Positions 1 to 13,632 of a DNA stretch of 64,000 nt are shown in pieces (positions within the stretch are counted from its first letter, which is position 1; each line of letters opens with the position of its first letter). The position numbers were made by a program, and so were the translations under genes. A model generated the notes under the pieces. It ran no database searches. It was not told where the DNA came from and saw nothing but the letters and a program-made list of their open reading frames with translations. The stretch covers positions 558,501 to 622,500 of the forward strand of contig JAUIMM010001247.1 of assembly GCA_031769625.1 (NCBI GenBank). Reading direction: 5' to 3'. This DNA comes from Taudactylus pleione. Lineage: Eukaryota > Chordata > Amphibia > Anura > Myobatrachidae.

Positions 1-140
1 CCTATGCCATATTCGCACACCCTCTGCATCTCATACCTACCTACACCATGTCACCACAGCCCCCTACATCTCATACCATCCTACACCATGTCACCTCATC
101 CCCCTGCTTCTCATATCATTCTACACCATGTAACCACAGC

Positions 141-1019
141 CCCCTGCATCTCATACCATCCTACACCATGTCACCACAGCCCCCTGCATCTCATACCATC
201 CTACACCATGTCACCACAGTCCCCTGCATCTCATACCCACCTACACCATGTCACCACAGTCCCCTGTATCTGATACCATCCTACACCATGTCACCAAAGC
301 TCCCTGCATCTCATACCATCCTACACCATGTCACCACAGTCCCTTGTATCTCATACCCTCCTACACCATGTCAACACAGCCCCCTGTATATAATACCATC
401 CTACACCATGTCACCACAGTCCCCCGCATCTCATACCATCCTACACCATGTCACCACAGCTCCCTGCATCTCATACCATCCTACACCATGTCACCACAGT
501 CCCCTGCATCTCTTAACATCCTACGCCATGTCACCACAGCCCCCTGCATCTCATAACATCTTATATAATGTCACCACAGCCCCCTGCATCTCATACCATC
601 CTACACCATGTCACCACAGCCCCCTGCATCTCATACCATCCTACACCATGTCACCACAGTCCCCTGCATCTCATACCCACCTACACCATGTCACCACAGT
701 CCCCTGTATCTGATACCATCCTACACCATGTCACCAAAGCTCCCTGCATCTCATACCATCCTACACCATGTCACCACAGTCCCTTGTATCTCATACCCTC
801 CTACACCATGTCAACACAGCCCCCTGTATATAATACCATCCTACACCATGTCACCACAGTCCCCCGCATCTCATACCATCCTACACCATGTCACCACAGC
901 TCCCTGCATCTCATACCATCCTACACCATGTCACCACAGTCCCCTGCATCTCTTAACATCCTACGCCATGTCACCACAGCCCCCTGCATCTCATAACATC
1001 TTATATAATGTCACCACAG
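141..1019. repeat. Perfect 440-bp tandem duplication inside the 40-bp array
   Basis: Eleven consecutive units at 141-580 recur at 581-1020 with the same private variants in the same order, for example TGATACC, TCACCAAAGC, the TATATAATACC unit and the CTTATATAATG unit. Only the final base differs. An offset of exactly 440 bp is consistent with a recent unequal exchange or replication slippage of an 11-unit block. Confidence 0.9.
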
Positions 1020-1672
1020 TCCACTGCATCTCATAATATCCTACACCATGTCACCACTGTCCCCTGCATCTCATACCATCCTACACCATGTCACCACAGT
1101 CCCCTGCATCTCTTAACTACCTACACCATGTAGCCACAGTCCCCTGCATCTAATACCATCCTACACCATGTCACCTGAGTCCCCTGCATCTCATACCATC
1201 CAACACCATGTCAACACAGTCCCCTGCATCTTATTCCCACCTACACCATGTTACCACAGCCCCCTGTATCTCATAACATCCTACACAATGTCACCACAGT
1301 CCCCTGAATTTCATCTACACCATCTCACTACAGCCCCCTGCATCTCATAACAACCTACACCATGTCACCACCTCCCCTGCATCTCATAACATCCTACACC
1401 ATGTCACCACAGTCCCCTGCATCTCATAACATCCTGCACCATGTCTCCACAGCTCCCTGCAACTCAAAACATCCTACACCATGTCACCACAGTCCTCTGC
1501 ATCTCATACCAACCTACACCATGTCACCACAGCCCCCTGCATCTCATACCAACTTACACCATGTCACCACAGTCCCCTGCATCTCAAACCATCCTTCACC
1601 ATTTCACCACAGTCCCCTGCATCTCATAACATACTACAACATGTCACCACAGTCCCCTGCATCTCATAACAA

Positions 1673-4050
1673 CCTATGCCATATTCGCACACCCACTGCA
1701 TCTCATACCTACCTACACCATATCACCTCATCCCCCTGCATCTCATACCATCCTACACCATGTCACCACAGCCCCCTGCATCTCATACCATCCTACACCA
1801 TGTCAGCACAGTCCCCTGCATCTCATACCATCCTACACCATGTCACCACAGTCCCCTGCATCTCATACCCACCTACACCATGTCACCACACCCCCTGTAT
1901 CTCATACCATCCTACACCATGTCACCACAATCCCCTGCATCTCATATCAACCTACACCATGTTACCACAGTCCCCTGCATCTCATACCATCCTACACCAT
2001 GTCAACACAGTCCCCTGCATCTTATTCCCACCTACACCATGTTAACACAGCCCCCTGTATCTCATAACATCCTACACAATGTCACCACAGTCACCTGAAT
2101 CTCATCTACACCATCTCACCACAGCCCCCTGCATCTCATAACAACCTACACCATGTCACCACCTCCCCTGCATCTCATAACATCCTACACCATGTCACCA
2201 CAGTCCCCTGCATCTCATAACATCCTACACCATGTCACCACAGCTCCCTGCAACTCATAACATCCTACACCATGTCACCACAGTCCCCTGCATCTCATAC
2301 CAACCTACACCATGTCACCACAGCCCCCTGCATCTCATACCAACCTACACCATGTCACCACAGTCCCCTGCTTCTCAAACCTTCCTTCACCATTTCACCA
2401 CAGTCCCCTGCATCTCATAACATACTACACCATGTCACCACAGTCCCCTGCATCTCATAACAACCTATGCCATATTCGCACACCCTCTGCATCTCATACC
2501 TACCTACACCATGTCACCACAGCCCCCTACATCTCATACCATCCTACACCATGTCACCTCATCCCCCTGCTTCTCATATCATTCTACACCATGTAACCAC
2601 AGCCCCCTGCATCTCATACCATCCTACACCATCACCACAGCCCCCTGCATCTCATACCATCCTACACCATGTCACCACAGTCCCCTGCATCTCATACCCA
2701 CCTACACCATGTCACCACAGCCCCCTGTATCTCATACCATCCTACACCATGTCCCCACAATCCCCTGCATCTCATACCAACCTACACCATGTTACCACAG
2801 TCGCCTGCATCTCATACCATCCTACACCATGTCAACACAGTCCCCTGCATCTTATTCCCACCTACACCATGTTGCCACAGCCCCCTGTATCTCATACCAT
2901 CCTACACCATGTCACCACAATCCCCTGCATCTCATACCAACCTACACCATATTACCACAGTCCCCTGCATCTCATACCATCCTACACCATGTCAACACAG
3001 TCCCCTGCATCTTATTCCCACCTACACCATGTTACTACAGCCCCCAGTATCTCATACCATCCTACACCATGTCACCACAGTCCCCTGTATCTCATAACAT
3101 CCTACACCATGTTACCACAGCCCCCTGTATCTCATACCAACCTACACCATGTCACCACAGTCCCCCGCATCTCAAACCATCCTTCACCATTTCACCACAG
3201 TCACCTGCATCTCATAACATACTACACCATGTCACCACAGTCCCCTGCATCTCATAACAACCTATGCCATATTCGCACACCCACTGCATCTCATACCTAC
3301 CTACACCATGTCACCACAGCCCCCTACATCTCATACCATCCTACTCCATGTCACCACATCCCCCTGCATCTCATACCATCCTACACCATGTCACCACAGC
3401 CCCCTGCATCTCATACCATCCTACACCATGTCACCACAGCCCCCTGCATCTCATAACATCCTACACCATGTCACCACAGTCCCCTGCATCTCATACCCAC
3501 CTACACCATGTCACCACAGCCCCCTGTATCTCATACCATCCTACACCATGTCACCACAATTCCCTGCATCTCATAACAACCTACACCATGTTACCACAGT
3601 CCCCTGCATCTCATAACAACCTACACCATGTCACCACAGTCCCCTGTCTCTCATACCATCCTACACAATGTCACCACAGTCCCCTGCATCTCATACCATC
3701 CTACACCATGTCAACACAGTCCCCCGCATCTTATACCATCCTACAACATGTCACCACAGTCCCCCACATCTCATATCATCCTACACCATGTCACCACAGC
3801 CCCCTGCATCTCATAACAACCTACACCATGTCACCACAGCCCCCTGCATCTTATTCCAACCAACACCATGTTACCACAGCCCCCTGCATCGCATAACATC
3901 CTACACATTGTCACCACAGTCCCCTGAATCTCATCTACACCATCTCACCACAGCCCCCTGCATCTCATAACAACCTACACCATGTCACCACCTCCCCTGC
4001 ATCTCATAACATCCTACACCATGTCACCACAGCCCCCTGCAACTCATAAC
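1673..4050. repeat. Higher-order repeat of about 795 bp in the 40-bp array
   Basis: A diagnostic variant unit, CCTATGCCATATTCGCACAC, occurs at 1, 1673, 2464 and 3261. The last three are 791 and 797 bp apart and are followed by similar series of variant units. This shows a roughly 20-unit higher-order period in the left part of the array. The spacing between the first two occurrences (1672 bp) is about twice this, plus the extra material introduced by the 440-bp duplication. Confidence 0.75.
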
Positions 4051-4900
4051 ATCCTACACCATGTCACCACAGTCCCCTGCATCTCATACCAACCTGCAAC
4101 ATGTCATCACAGCCCCCTGCATCCCATACCAACCTACACCATGTCACCACAGTCCCCTGCATCTCAAACCATCCTTCACCATGTCACCACAGTCCCCTGC
4201 ATCTCATACCATACTACACCATGTCACCACATCCCCCTGCAACTCATACCATCCTACACCATGTCACCACAGCCCCCTGCATCTCATACCATCCTACACC
4301 ATGTCACCACAGCCTCCTGTATCTTATACCATCCTACACCATGTCACCACAGCCGCCTGCATCTCATACCATCCAACACCATGTCTCCACAGTCCCCTGC
4401 ATCTCATAACAACCTACACCATGTCACCACAGCCCCCTGCATCTCATACCATCTTAAACCATGTCACCACAGCCCCCTGCTTCTCATACCATCCTACACC
4501 ATGTCACCACAATCCCCTGCATCTCATACCAACCTACACCATGTCACCACAGTCCCCTGCATCTCATACCAACCTACACCATGTCACCACAGTCCCCTGT
4601 TTCTCATACCATCCTACACCATGTCACCACAGCCCCCTGTATCTCATACCATCCTACGCCATGTCACCACAGTCCCCTGCATCTCATACCATCCTACACC
4701 ATGTCACCACAGCCCCCTGCATCTCATACCATCCTACACCATGTCACTACAGACCCCTGCATCTCATACCATCCTACACCATGTCACCACAGCCCCCTGT
4801 ATCTCATACCATCCTACACCATGTCACCACAGTCCCCTGCATCTCATACCCACCTACACCATGTCACCACAGCCCCCTGCATCTCATACCATCCTACACC

Positions 4901-6425
4901 ATGTCACCACAGTCCCCTGCATCTCATACCATCCTACACCATCTAACCACTGTCCCCCGCATCTCATACCATCCTACACCATGTCACCACAGTACCTTGC
5001 ATCTCATACCATCCTACACCATGTCACCACAGCCCACTGAATCTCATACCATCCTACACCATGTCACCACAGCCCCCTGTATCTCATACCATGCTACACC
5101 ATGTCACCACAGCCCCCTGCATCTCATATCATCCTACACCATGTCACCACAGTCCCCTGCATCTCATACCATCCTACACCATGTCACCACAGTCCCCTGC
5201 ACCTCATACCATCCTTAACCATGTCACCACAGTCCCCTGCATCTCATACCTTCCTACACCATGTCACCACAGCCCCCTGCATCTCATACCATCATACACC
5301 ATGTCACCACAGTCCCCAGCACCTCATACCATCCTACAACATGTCACCACAGCCCCCCGCATCTCATACCATCCTACACCATGTCACCACAGCCCCCTGC
5401 ATCTGATACCATCCTACACCATGTCAGCACAGCCCCCTGCATCTCATACCCACCTACACCATGTCACCACAGTCCCCTGCATCTCATACCATCCTACACC
5501 ATATCACCACAGCCCCCTGCATCTCATACCCACCTACACCATGTCACCACAGCTCCCCGCATCTCATACCCACCTACATTATGTCACCACAGCCCCGTGT
5601 ATCTCATACCATCCTACACCATGTCACCACAGCCCCCTGTATCTCATACCCACCTACACCATGTCACCACAGCCCCTTGTATCTCATACCATCCTACACC
5701 ATGTCACCACAGTCCCCTGTATCTCATAAAATCCTACACCATGTCATCATAGCCCCCTGCATCTCATACCATCCTACACCATGTCACCACCGCCCCCTGT
5801 ATCTCATACCCACCTACACCATGTCACCACAACCCCCTGCATCTCATTCCAACCTATGCCCTGTCACCACAGCCCCCTGCATCTCATACCATCTTACACC
5901 ATGTCACCACAGTCCCCTGCATCTCATACCCACCTACACCATGTCACCACAGCCCCCTGCATCTCATACCATCCTACACCATGTCACCACAGTCCCCTGC
6001 ATCTCATACCATCCTACACCATCTAACCACAGTCCCCCGCATCTCATACCATCCTACACCATGTCACCACAGTACCTTGCATCTCATACCATCCTACACC
6101 ATGTCACCACAGCCCACTGTATCTCATACCATCCTACACCATGTCACCACAGCCCCCTGTATCTCATACCATGCTACACCATGTCACCACAGCCCCCTGC
6201 ATCTCATATCATCCTACACCATGTCACCACAGTCCCCTGCATCTCATACCATCCTACACCATGTCACCACAGTCCCCTGCACCTCATACCATCCTTAACC
6301 ATGTCACCACAGTCCCCTGCATCTCATACCTTCCTACACCATGTCACCACAGCCCCCTGCGTCTCATACCATCATACACCATGTCACCACAGTCCCCCGC
6401 ACCTCATACCGTCCTACAACAACAC
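4901..6425. repeat. 1,080-bp higher-order duplication in the 40-bp array
   Basis: Units at about 4901-5345 match 5981-6425 in order, with an offset of 1,080 bp (27 units). Shared markers include CATCTAACCAC, AGTACCTTGC, the CATGCTACACC variant, CACCTCATACC and CATCCTTAACC. A shorter block carrying ACCACCGCCCCCTGT and AACCTATGCCCTGTCACC is present near 5781, 6674 and, in part, 6521. Duplications are therefore nested. The right copy carries an AACAACACC insertion near 6418. Confidence 0.8.
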
Positions 6426-9073
6426 CATGTCACCACAGCCCCCTGTATCTCATACCCACCTACACCATGTCACCACAGCCCCTTGTATCTCATACCATCC
6501 TACACCATGTCACCACAACCCCCTGCATCTCATTCCAACCTATGCCCTGTCACCACAGCCCCCTGCATCTCATACCATCTTACACCATGTCACCACAGTC
6601 CCCTGCATCTCATACCCACCTACACCATGTCACCACAGTCCCCTGCATCTCATACCATCCTACACCATGTCACCACCGCCCCCTGTATCTCATACCCACC
6701 TACACCATGTCACCACAACCCCCTGCATCTCATTCCAACCTATGCCCTGTCACCACAGCCCCCTGCATCTCATACCATCTTACACCATGTCACCACAGTC
6801 CCCTGCATCTCATACCCACCTACACCATGTCACCACAGTCCCCTGCATCTCATACCATCCTACACCTTGTCACCACAGTCCCCTGCATCTCATATCATCC
6901 TACACCATGTCACCACAGCCCCCTGCATCTCATAGCATCCTACACCATGTCACCACAATCCCCTGCATCTCATACCCACCTACACCATGTCACCACAGCC
7001 CCCTGCATCTCATAACAACCTACACCATGTCACCACAGCCCCCTGCATCTCATACCATCCTACACCATGTCACTACAGCCCCTTTCATCTCATACCATCC
7101 TACACAATTTCAACACAGTCCCTTGCATCTCATACCATCCTACACCATGTCACCACAGTCCCCTGCATCTCATAACATCCTACACCATATCATCACAGTC
7201 CACCTGCTTCTTATAACATCCTACACCTTGTCACCACAGTCCCCTGCATTTCATACCATCCTACACCATGTAACCACAGACCCCTGCATCTCATACCATC
7301 CTACACCATGTCACCACAGTCCCCTGTATCTCATACCATCCTACACCATGTCACCACAGCCCCCTGCATCTCATAACATCCAACACCATGTCACCATAGC
7401 CCCCTGCATCTCATACCATCCTACACCATGTCACCACAGCCCCCTGCATCTCATGCCATCCTACAGAAAGTCACCACAGTCCCCTGAATCTCATCTACAC
7501 CATCTCACCACAGCCCCGTGCATCTCATAATAACCTACACCTTGTCACCACAGCCCCGTGTATCTCATCTACACCATTTCACCACAGTCCCATGCATCTC
7601 ATACCATCCTACACCATGTCACCAGAGTCCCCTGCATCTCATAACAACCTACGCCATGTCACCACAGTCCCCTGCATCTCATAACATCCTACACCATGTC
7701 ACCACAGCCCCCTGCATATCATAACCTCCTATACCATGTCACCACAGCCCCCTGCATCTCATATCATCCTACACCATGTCACCACAGTCCCCTGCAACTC
7801 ATACCAACCTACACCATGTCACCACAGTCCGCTGCATCTCATACCATCCTACACCATGTCACCACAGCCCCCTGTATCTCATACCATCCTACACCATGTC
7901 ACCACAGCCACCTGTATCTCATACCATCCTACACCATGACACCACAGCCCCCTGCATCTCATAACATCCTACAGAAAGTCACCACAGTCCCCTGAATCTC
8001 ATTTACACTATCTCTCCACAGCCCCCTGCATCTCTTAACACCATGTCACCACAGCCCCGTGTATCTCATCTACACCATTTCACCACAGTCCCAAGCATCT
8101 CATACCATCCTACACCATGTCACCACAGTCCCCTGCATCTCATAACATCCTACGCCATGTCACCACAGTCCCCTGCATCTCATAACATCCTACACCATGT
8201 CACCACAGCCCCCTGCATCTCATAGCCTCCTATACCATGTCACCACAGCCACCTGCATCTCATACCATCCTACACCATGTCACCACAGCCACCTGTATCT
8301 CATACCATCCTACACCATGACACCACAGCCCCCTGCATCTCATACCCACCTACACCTTGACACCACAGTCCCCTGCATCTCATACCAACCTACACCATGT
8401 CACCCCAGCCCCCTGAATCTCATCTACACCATGTCACCACAGTCCCCTGCATCTCATAACATCCTACACCATGTCACCACAGCCACCTGCATCTCATAAC
8501 TTCCTACACCATGACACCACAGTCCCCTGCATCTCATACCAACCTACACCATGTCACCACAGCCCCCTGCAAATCATACCATCCTACACCATGTCACCAC
8601 AGCACCCTGCATCTCATACCAGCCTACACCATGTCACCACAGTCCCCTGCATCTCATACCATCCTACACCATGTCACCACAGTCCACTTCCTCTCATACC
8701 ATCCTACACCATATCACCACAGTCCCCTGCATCTCATAACAACCTACGCCATGTTCCCACACCCCTTGCATCTCATACCATCCTACACCATGTCATAACA
8801 GTCCCCTGCATCTCATACCATCCTACACCATGTCATCACAGTCCCCTGCATCTCATACCATCCTACGCCATGTCACCACAGCCCCCTGCATCTCATAACA
8901 ACCTACGCCATGTTCCCACACCCCCTGCCTCTCACCACAGTCCCGTGCATCTCATAATTTTCACCACAACCCCCACTGCTTCTGCCCTGCAGCTGGCTGG
9001 GGCACGGCCTCTGGTATGTGCTGGGAAGGGCAGGAGGATCATGGATGAGAGATTTGTATTGCATCTACCATAA

Positions 9074-9403
<330 letters not shown>

Positions 9404-10010
9404 ATGTTTTTGTGCCAATGGTAGTGTTTTTACCATTTGATGGTGCCAGTCTAATGTTTGGTTTGCCACCATCTTAAGGGAAATCATTCATTGGTGTTCC
9501 GATGGGTTTTTTTTTGTTTAAAATCCATATAGCTATGCCACCCCTGGCTTCTTACTGGCTACTGTGTCTGCATCAGGGCATCTACCTGGGTTCATTTGAG
9601 GCTTTCTCTCTCTCTCTCTGTCTACCTCAGATGTGACCTTGATCAGTCCCTGACTCCCTCCGCTCTTTAGGCTGCTGCTAAGCAACAGGCAAATTGCTAT
9701 CTGTAATTGGCTTTCACGGTCTCAGAGAGCCAATGAGAGCGCAGCCCATGGCCCTGCAGCAGCAGTCAGTCACTCACATAGCACAACAGGTTTTTTGTGA
9801 CTTTCTTCATTCCAAGCCTCAGTTTCAGATGCTGTCTTGCTGTTTCAGCACCCTGGCCAGCTCCTATACAGCTGCTTAGTGCAAGATTTTTTTGTGTCAC
9901 TTGCTTCACTAAAATCTTCAATGTTCGGCTCCCTTTTGTCACAGATGAATGGTCATACACCTAAACCTTACTCATCCAATGCTGTATAGAATAGTGAAAA
10001 ACCAATCAGA
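9404..10010. other. Non-repetitive sequence, nothing recognised
   Basis: This stretch shows no tandem structure and no open frame that I recognise. It includes a CT-rich tract (TCTCTCTCTCTCTG near 9605-9620) and a T-rich run near 9508. It may be the former neighbourhood of the TMEM179-like fragment. Confidence 0.5.
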
Positions 10011-10145
10011 GGGCCTGATTCACCACAGCTCACAACTGCAACAGCGTATGCACACTCGCAGAATGGGTCCAGCACATGCGCAGATTCCTGATAATCTGGA
10101 ACGTGTGATCATGAGTGAATTTGCGTGCACAGCTAAATCAGGCCC
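10011..10145. mobile_element. Short MITE-like element with GGGCCTGATT termini
   Basis: The 135-bp segment begins GGGCCTGATTCACCAC and ends GCTAAATCAGGCCC. The outer bases are inverted copies of each other (GGGCCTGATT against GGGCCTGATTTAGC). The same terminal sequence ends the structured elements at 16325 and 21137, so these probably share a terminal inverted repeat. I see no clear target-site duplication. Confidence 0.5.
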
Positions 10146-10959
10146 TGTGTTCTGAGTATTCATGTTTGAAATGTGTTTAAACTAATTGAGTAACCAAATG
10201 TCCTTAATGATATTGTATAGGGACTGGTTGTGACTTGCCTTTTAGGAATGTATATTTTATTTGTTCCCATAGCTGTAACTGATATACAGCTTTGTGCTGA
10301 TACTACATCTTGATTTCAAACTAAAGAATGTTCAGTCCCTTTCTCAGCCTTCCCAGAAGCTTAGCACACAGCATTATCACACATCAGGTATTGTTAAACA
10401 AACAGCACTAATCTTGTACTGTCTGCAAACTTGGAACTTAAGTATATTCAATGTTATCACCAGTGTAGTAGTCATTTGACAAGAAAAGACTTATCAGGGC
10501 ACTTCCATTGCTATTATCTCAGCAATCTGCCTGCGCAGTGATGCAATATTTCAAAATGATTTCACTCAAATATTAAATGCATGAGAGAAGCTTTTTCGGT
10601 TTTATCAGATCGTGTCCGAGCTCATGGCTTCTGTGCTGTGGGTACAGCTCATGTTCTGTTACTGAGGGGCCCATTTATCATGGTATATTTGAGGTATAAT
10701 CAACCAAAAACACTGATTTTCGGGGGTTAACCACAAATATTTACGACCCCGATACCTGCTGTGATCCCTTCATTCTCGCAGGCAGCCGCCTCTCCCATAG
10801 GTTTCTGTGGAGGATGCGAAGCTGCCAAATTTATCAACATCCAGAATTAGATGCATTCCAGATATTGACCCCCTCAGGTAACGCCTCCCCGGCAATGGCG
10901 GCTGTGCTTGTGCGGTCATAGGCGGGTCTGCTTGTCTAAGAGAACATGATAATTCATTT
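10146..10959. other. Non-coding sequence with one TE-like terminus
   Basis: No coding frame is recognisable. At 10666-10680 the sequence GGGGCCCATTTATCA resembles terminal repeats of amphibian MITEs that begin GGGGC-ATTTATCA, and the following 250 bp may be part of such an element. No matching right end was found before the minisatellite starts, so this is only a suggestion. Confidence 0.35.
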
Positions 10960-13632
10960 TATACTAATCAATGGTCTCATGATTTTCTGTACTAGGGTAA
11001 AGCTCAGAGGTTCTGTGCCAGTCTAAGGTCTCATTGTTTCTGTACTAGGGTAAAGCTTAGAGGTTCTGTGCCAGTCTAAGGTCTCATTGTATCTATACTA
11101 GGGTAAAGCTCAGAGGTTCTGTGCCAGTCTAAGGTCTCATGGTTTTCTCTACTAGGGTGAAGCTTAGAGGTTCTGTGCCAGTCTAAGGTCTCATTGTTTC
11201 TGTACTAGGGTAAAGCTCAGTGGTTCTGTGCCAGTCTAAGGTCTCATGGTTTTCTGTACTATGGTGAAGCTCAGAGGTTCTGTGTCAGTCTAAGGTCTCA
11301 TGGTTTTCTGTACTAGGGTGAAGCTCAGAGGTTCTGTGCCAGTCAAAGGTCTCATAGTTTTCTGTACTAGGGTAAAGCTCAGTGGTTCTGTGCCAGTCTA
11401 AGGTCTCATGGTTTTCTGTACTAGACTAAAGCTCAGAGGTTCTGTGCCAGTCTAAGGTCTCATGGTTTTCTGTACTAGGGTAAAGCTCAGAGGTTCTGTG
11501 CCAGTCTAAGGTCTCATGGTTTTCTGTACTAGGGTGAAGCTCAGAGGTTCTGTGCCAGTCTAAAGTCTCATGGTTTTCTGTACTAGGGTGAAGCTCATAG
11601 GTTCTGTGTCAGTCTAAGGTCTCATTGTTTCTGTACTAGGGTAAAGCTCAGAGGTTCTGTGCCAGTCTAAGGTCTCATGGTTTTCTGTACTAGGGTAAAG
11701 CTCAGAGGTTCTGTGCCAGTCAAAGGTCTCATAGTTTTCTGTACTAGGGTAAAGCTCAGTGGTTCTGTGCCAGTCTAAGGTCTCATGGTTTTCTGTACTA
11801 GACTAAAGCTCAGAGGATCTGTGCCAGTCTAAGGTCTCATGGTTTTCTGTACTAGGGTAAAGCTCAGAGGTTCTGTGCCAGTCTAAGGTCTCATGGTTTT
11901 CTGTACTAGGGTGAAGCTCAGAGGTTCTGTGCCAGTCTAAAGTCTCATGGTTTTCTGTACTAGGGTGAAGCTCATAGGTTCTGTGTCAGTCTAAGGTCTC
12001 ATTGTTTCTGTACTAGGGTAAAGCTCAGAGGTTCTGTGCCAGTCTAAGGTCTCATGGTTTTCTGTACTAGGGTAAAGCTCAGAGGTTCTGTGCCACTCTA
12101 AAGTCTCATGGTTTTCTGTACTAGGGTAAAGCTCAGAGGTTCTGTGCCAGTCTAAGGTCTCATTGTTTCTGTACTAGGGTAAAGCTCAGAGGTTCTGTGC
12201 CAGTCTAAGGTCTCATGGTTTTCTGTACTAGGGTAAAGCTCAGAGGTTCTGTGCCAGTCTAAGGTCTCATGGTTTTCTGTACTAGGGTAAAGCTCAGAGG
12301 TTCTGTGCCAGTCTAAGTTCTCATGGTTTTCTGTACTAGGGTAAAGCTCAGAGGTTCGGTGCCAGTCTAAGGTCTCATAGTTTTCTGTACTAGGGTAAAT
12401 CTCAGAAGTTCTGTGCCAGTCTAAGGTCTCATGATTTTCTATACTAGGGTAAAGCTCAGAGGTTCTGTGTCAGTCTAAGGTCTCATTGTTTCTGTACTAG
12501 GGTAAAGCTCAGAGGTTCTGTGTCAGTCTAAGGTCTCATGGTTTTCTGTACTAGGGTAAAGCTCATAGGTTCTGTGCCAGTCTAAGGTCTCATGGTTTTC
12601 TGTCCTAGGGTAAAGCTCAGAGGTTCTGTGCCAGTCTAAGGTCTCATGGTTTTCTATACTAGGGTGACGCTCAGAGGTTCTGTGCCAGTCTAAGGTCTCT
12701 TGATTTTCTGTACTATGGTGAAGCTCAGAGGTTCTGTGCCAGTCTAAGGTCTCATGGTTTTCTGTACTAGGGTAAAGCTCAAAGGTTCTGTTCCAGTCTA
12801 AGGTCTCATGGTTTTCTGTACTAGGGTAAAGCTCAGAGGTTCGGTGCTAGTCTAAGGTCTCATGGTTTTCTGTACTATGGTGAAGCTCAGAGGTTCTGTG
12901 CCAGTCTAAGGTCTCATGGTTTTCTGTACTAGGGTGACGCTCAGAGGTTCTGTGTCAGTCTAAGGTCTCACGGTTTTCTGTACTAGGGTAAAGCTCAGAG
13001 GTTCTGTGCCACTCTAAGGTCTCATTGTTTCTGTACTAGGGTGAAGCTCAGAGGTTCTGTGCCAGTCTAAGGTCTCATGGTTTTCTGTACTAGGGTGAAG
13101 CTCAGAGGTTCTGTGTCAGTCTAAGGTCTCATGGTTTTCTGTACTAGGGTGAAACTCAGAGGTTCTATGCCAGTCAAAGGTCTCATGGTTTTCTGTGCTA
13201 GACTAAAGCTCAGAGGTTCTTTGTCAGTCTAAGGTCTCATGGTTTTCTGTACTAGGGTAAAGCTCAGAGGTTCTGTGCCAGTCTAAGGTCTCATTGTATC
13301 TGTACTAGGGTAAAGCTCAGTGGTTCTGTGCCAGTCTAAGGTCTCATTGTTTCTGTACTAGGGTAATACTCAGAGGTTCTGTGCCAGTCTAAGGTCTCAT
13401 TGTATATGTACTAGGGTAAAGCTCAGAGGTTCTGTGATAGTCTAAGGTCTCATTGTGTCTGTATTAGAGTAAAGCTCAGAGGTTCTGTGTTAGTCTAAGG
13501 TCTCATTGTTTCTGTACTAGGGTAAAGCTCAGAAGTTCTGTGCCAGTCTAAGGTCTCTTTGTATCTGTACTAGGGTAAAGCTCAGAGGTTCTGTGCCAGT
13601 GTAAGGTCTCATGGTTTCTGTACTAGGGTAAG
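10960..13632. repeat. 54-bp minisatellite array, about 50 units
   Basis: Units read GGTCTCATGGTTTTCTGTAC, TAGGGTAAAGCTCAGAGGTT, CTGTGCCAGTCTAA in succession (54 bp). A common 53-bp variant has CATTGTTTCTG. A seven-unit block marked by AGTCAAAGGTCTCATAG starts at 11341 and recurs at 11719 (offset 378 bp, 7 x 54) with the following variants in the same order. The right edge abuts LINE copy A without a transition zone. Confidence 0.95.

Larger units (their letters stand above)
1..8965. repeat. 40-bp satellite/minisatellite array, about 224 units
   Basis: Tandem units of 40 bp run from the window edge to about 8965. A unit reads CCCCTGCATCTCATACCATC followed by CTACACCATGTCACCACAGT. Most units differ at one to four positions, chiefly CCC/CAC/AAC/AAC variants of the ATACCATC block and T/C at the last base. 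Some units are shortened, for example the CATCTACACCATCTCACC variant near 1311, 2101, 3932 and 7491. The consensus has no stop trinucleotide in any plus-strand frame, so long open frames (up to 689 codons, 5461-7530) arise from sequence composition alone. The last units decay between 8900 and 8965. The left edge lies outside the window. No function is evident. Confidence 0.97.

Noticed and set aside
5461..7530. 689-codon open frame in the 40-bp satellite
   Set aside because: The repeat consensus lacks stop trinucleotides in all three plus frames, so long frames are automatic; other overlapping frames are equally open and there is no non-repeat protein sequence.
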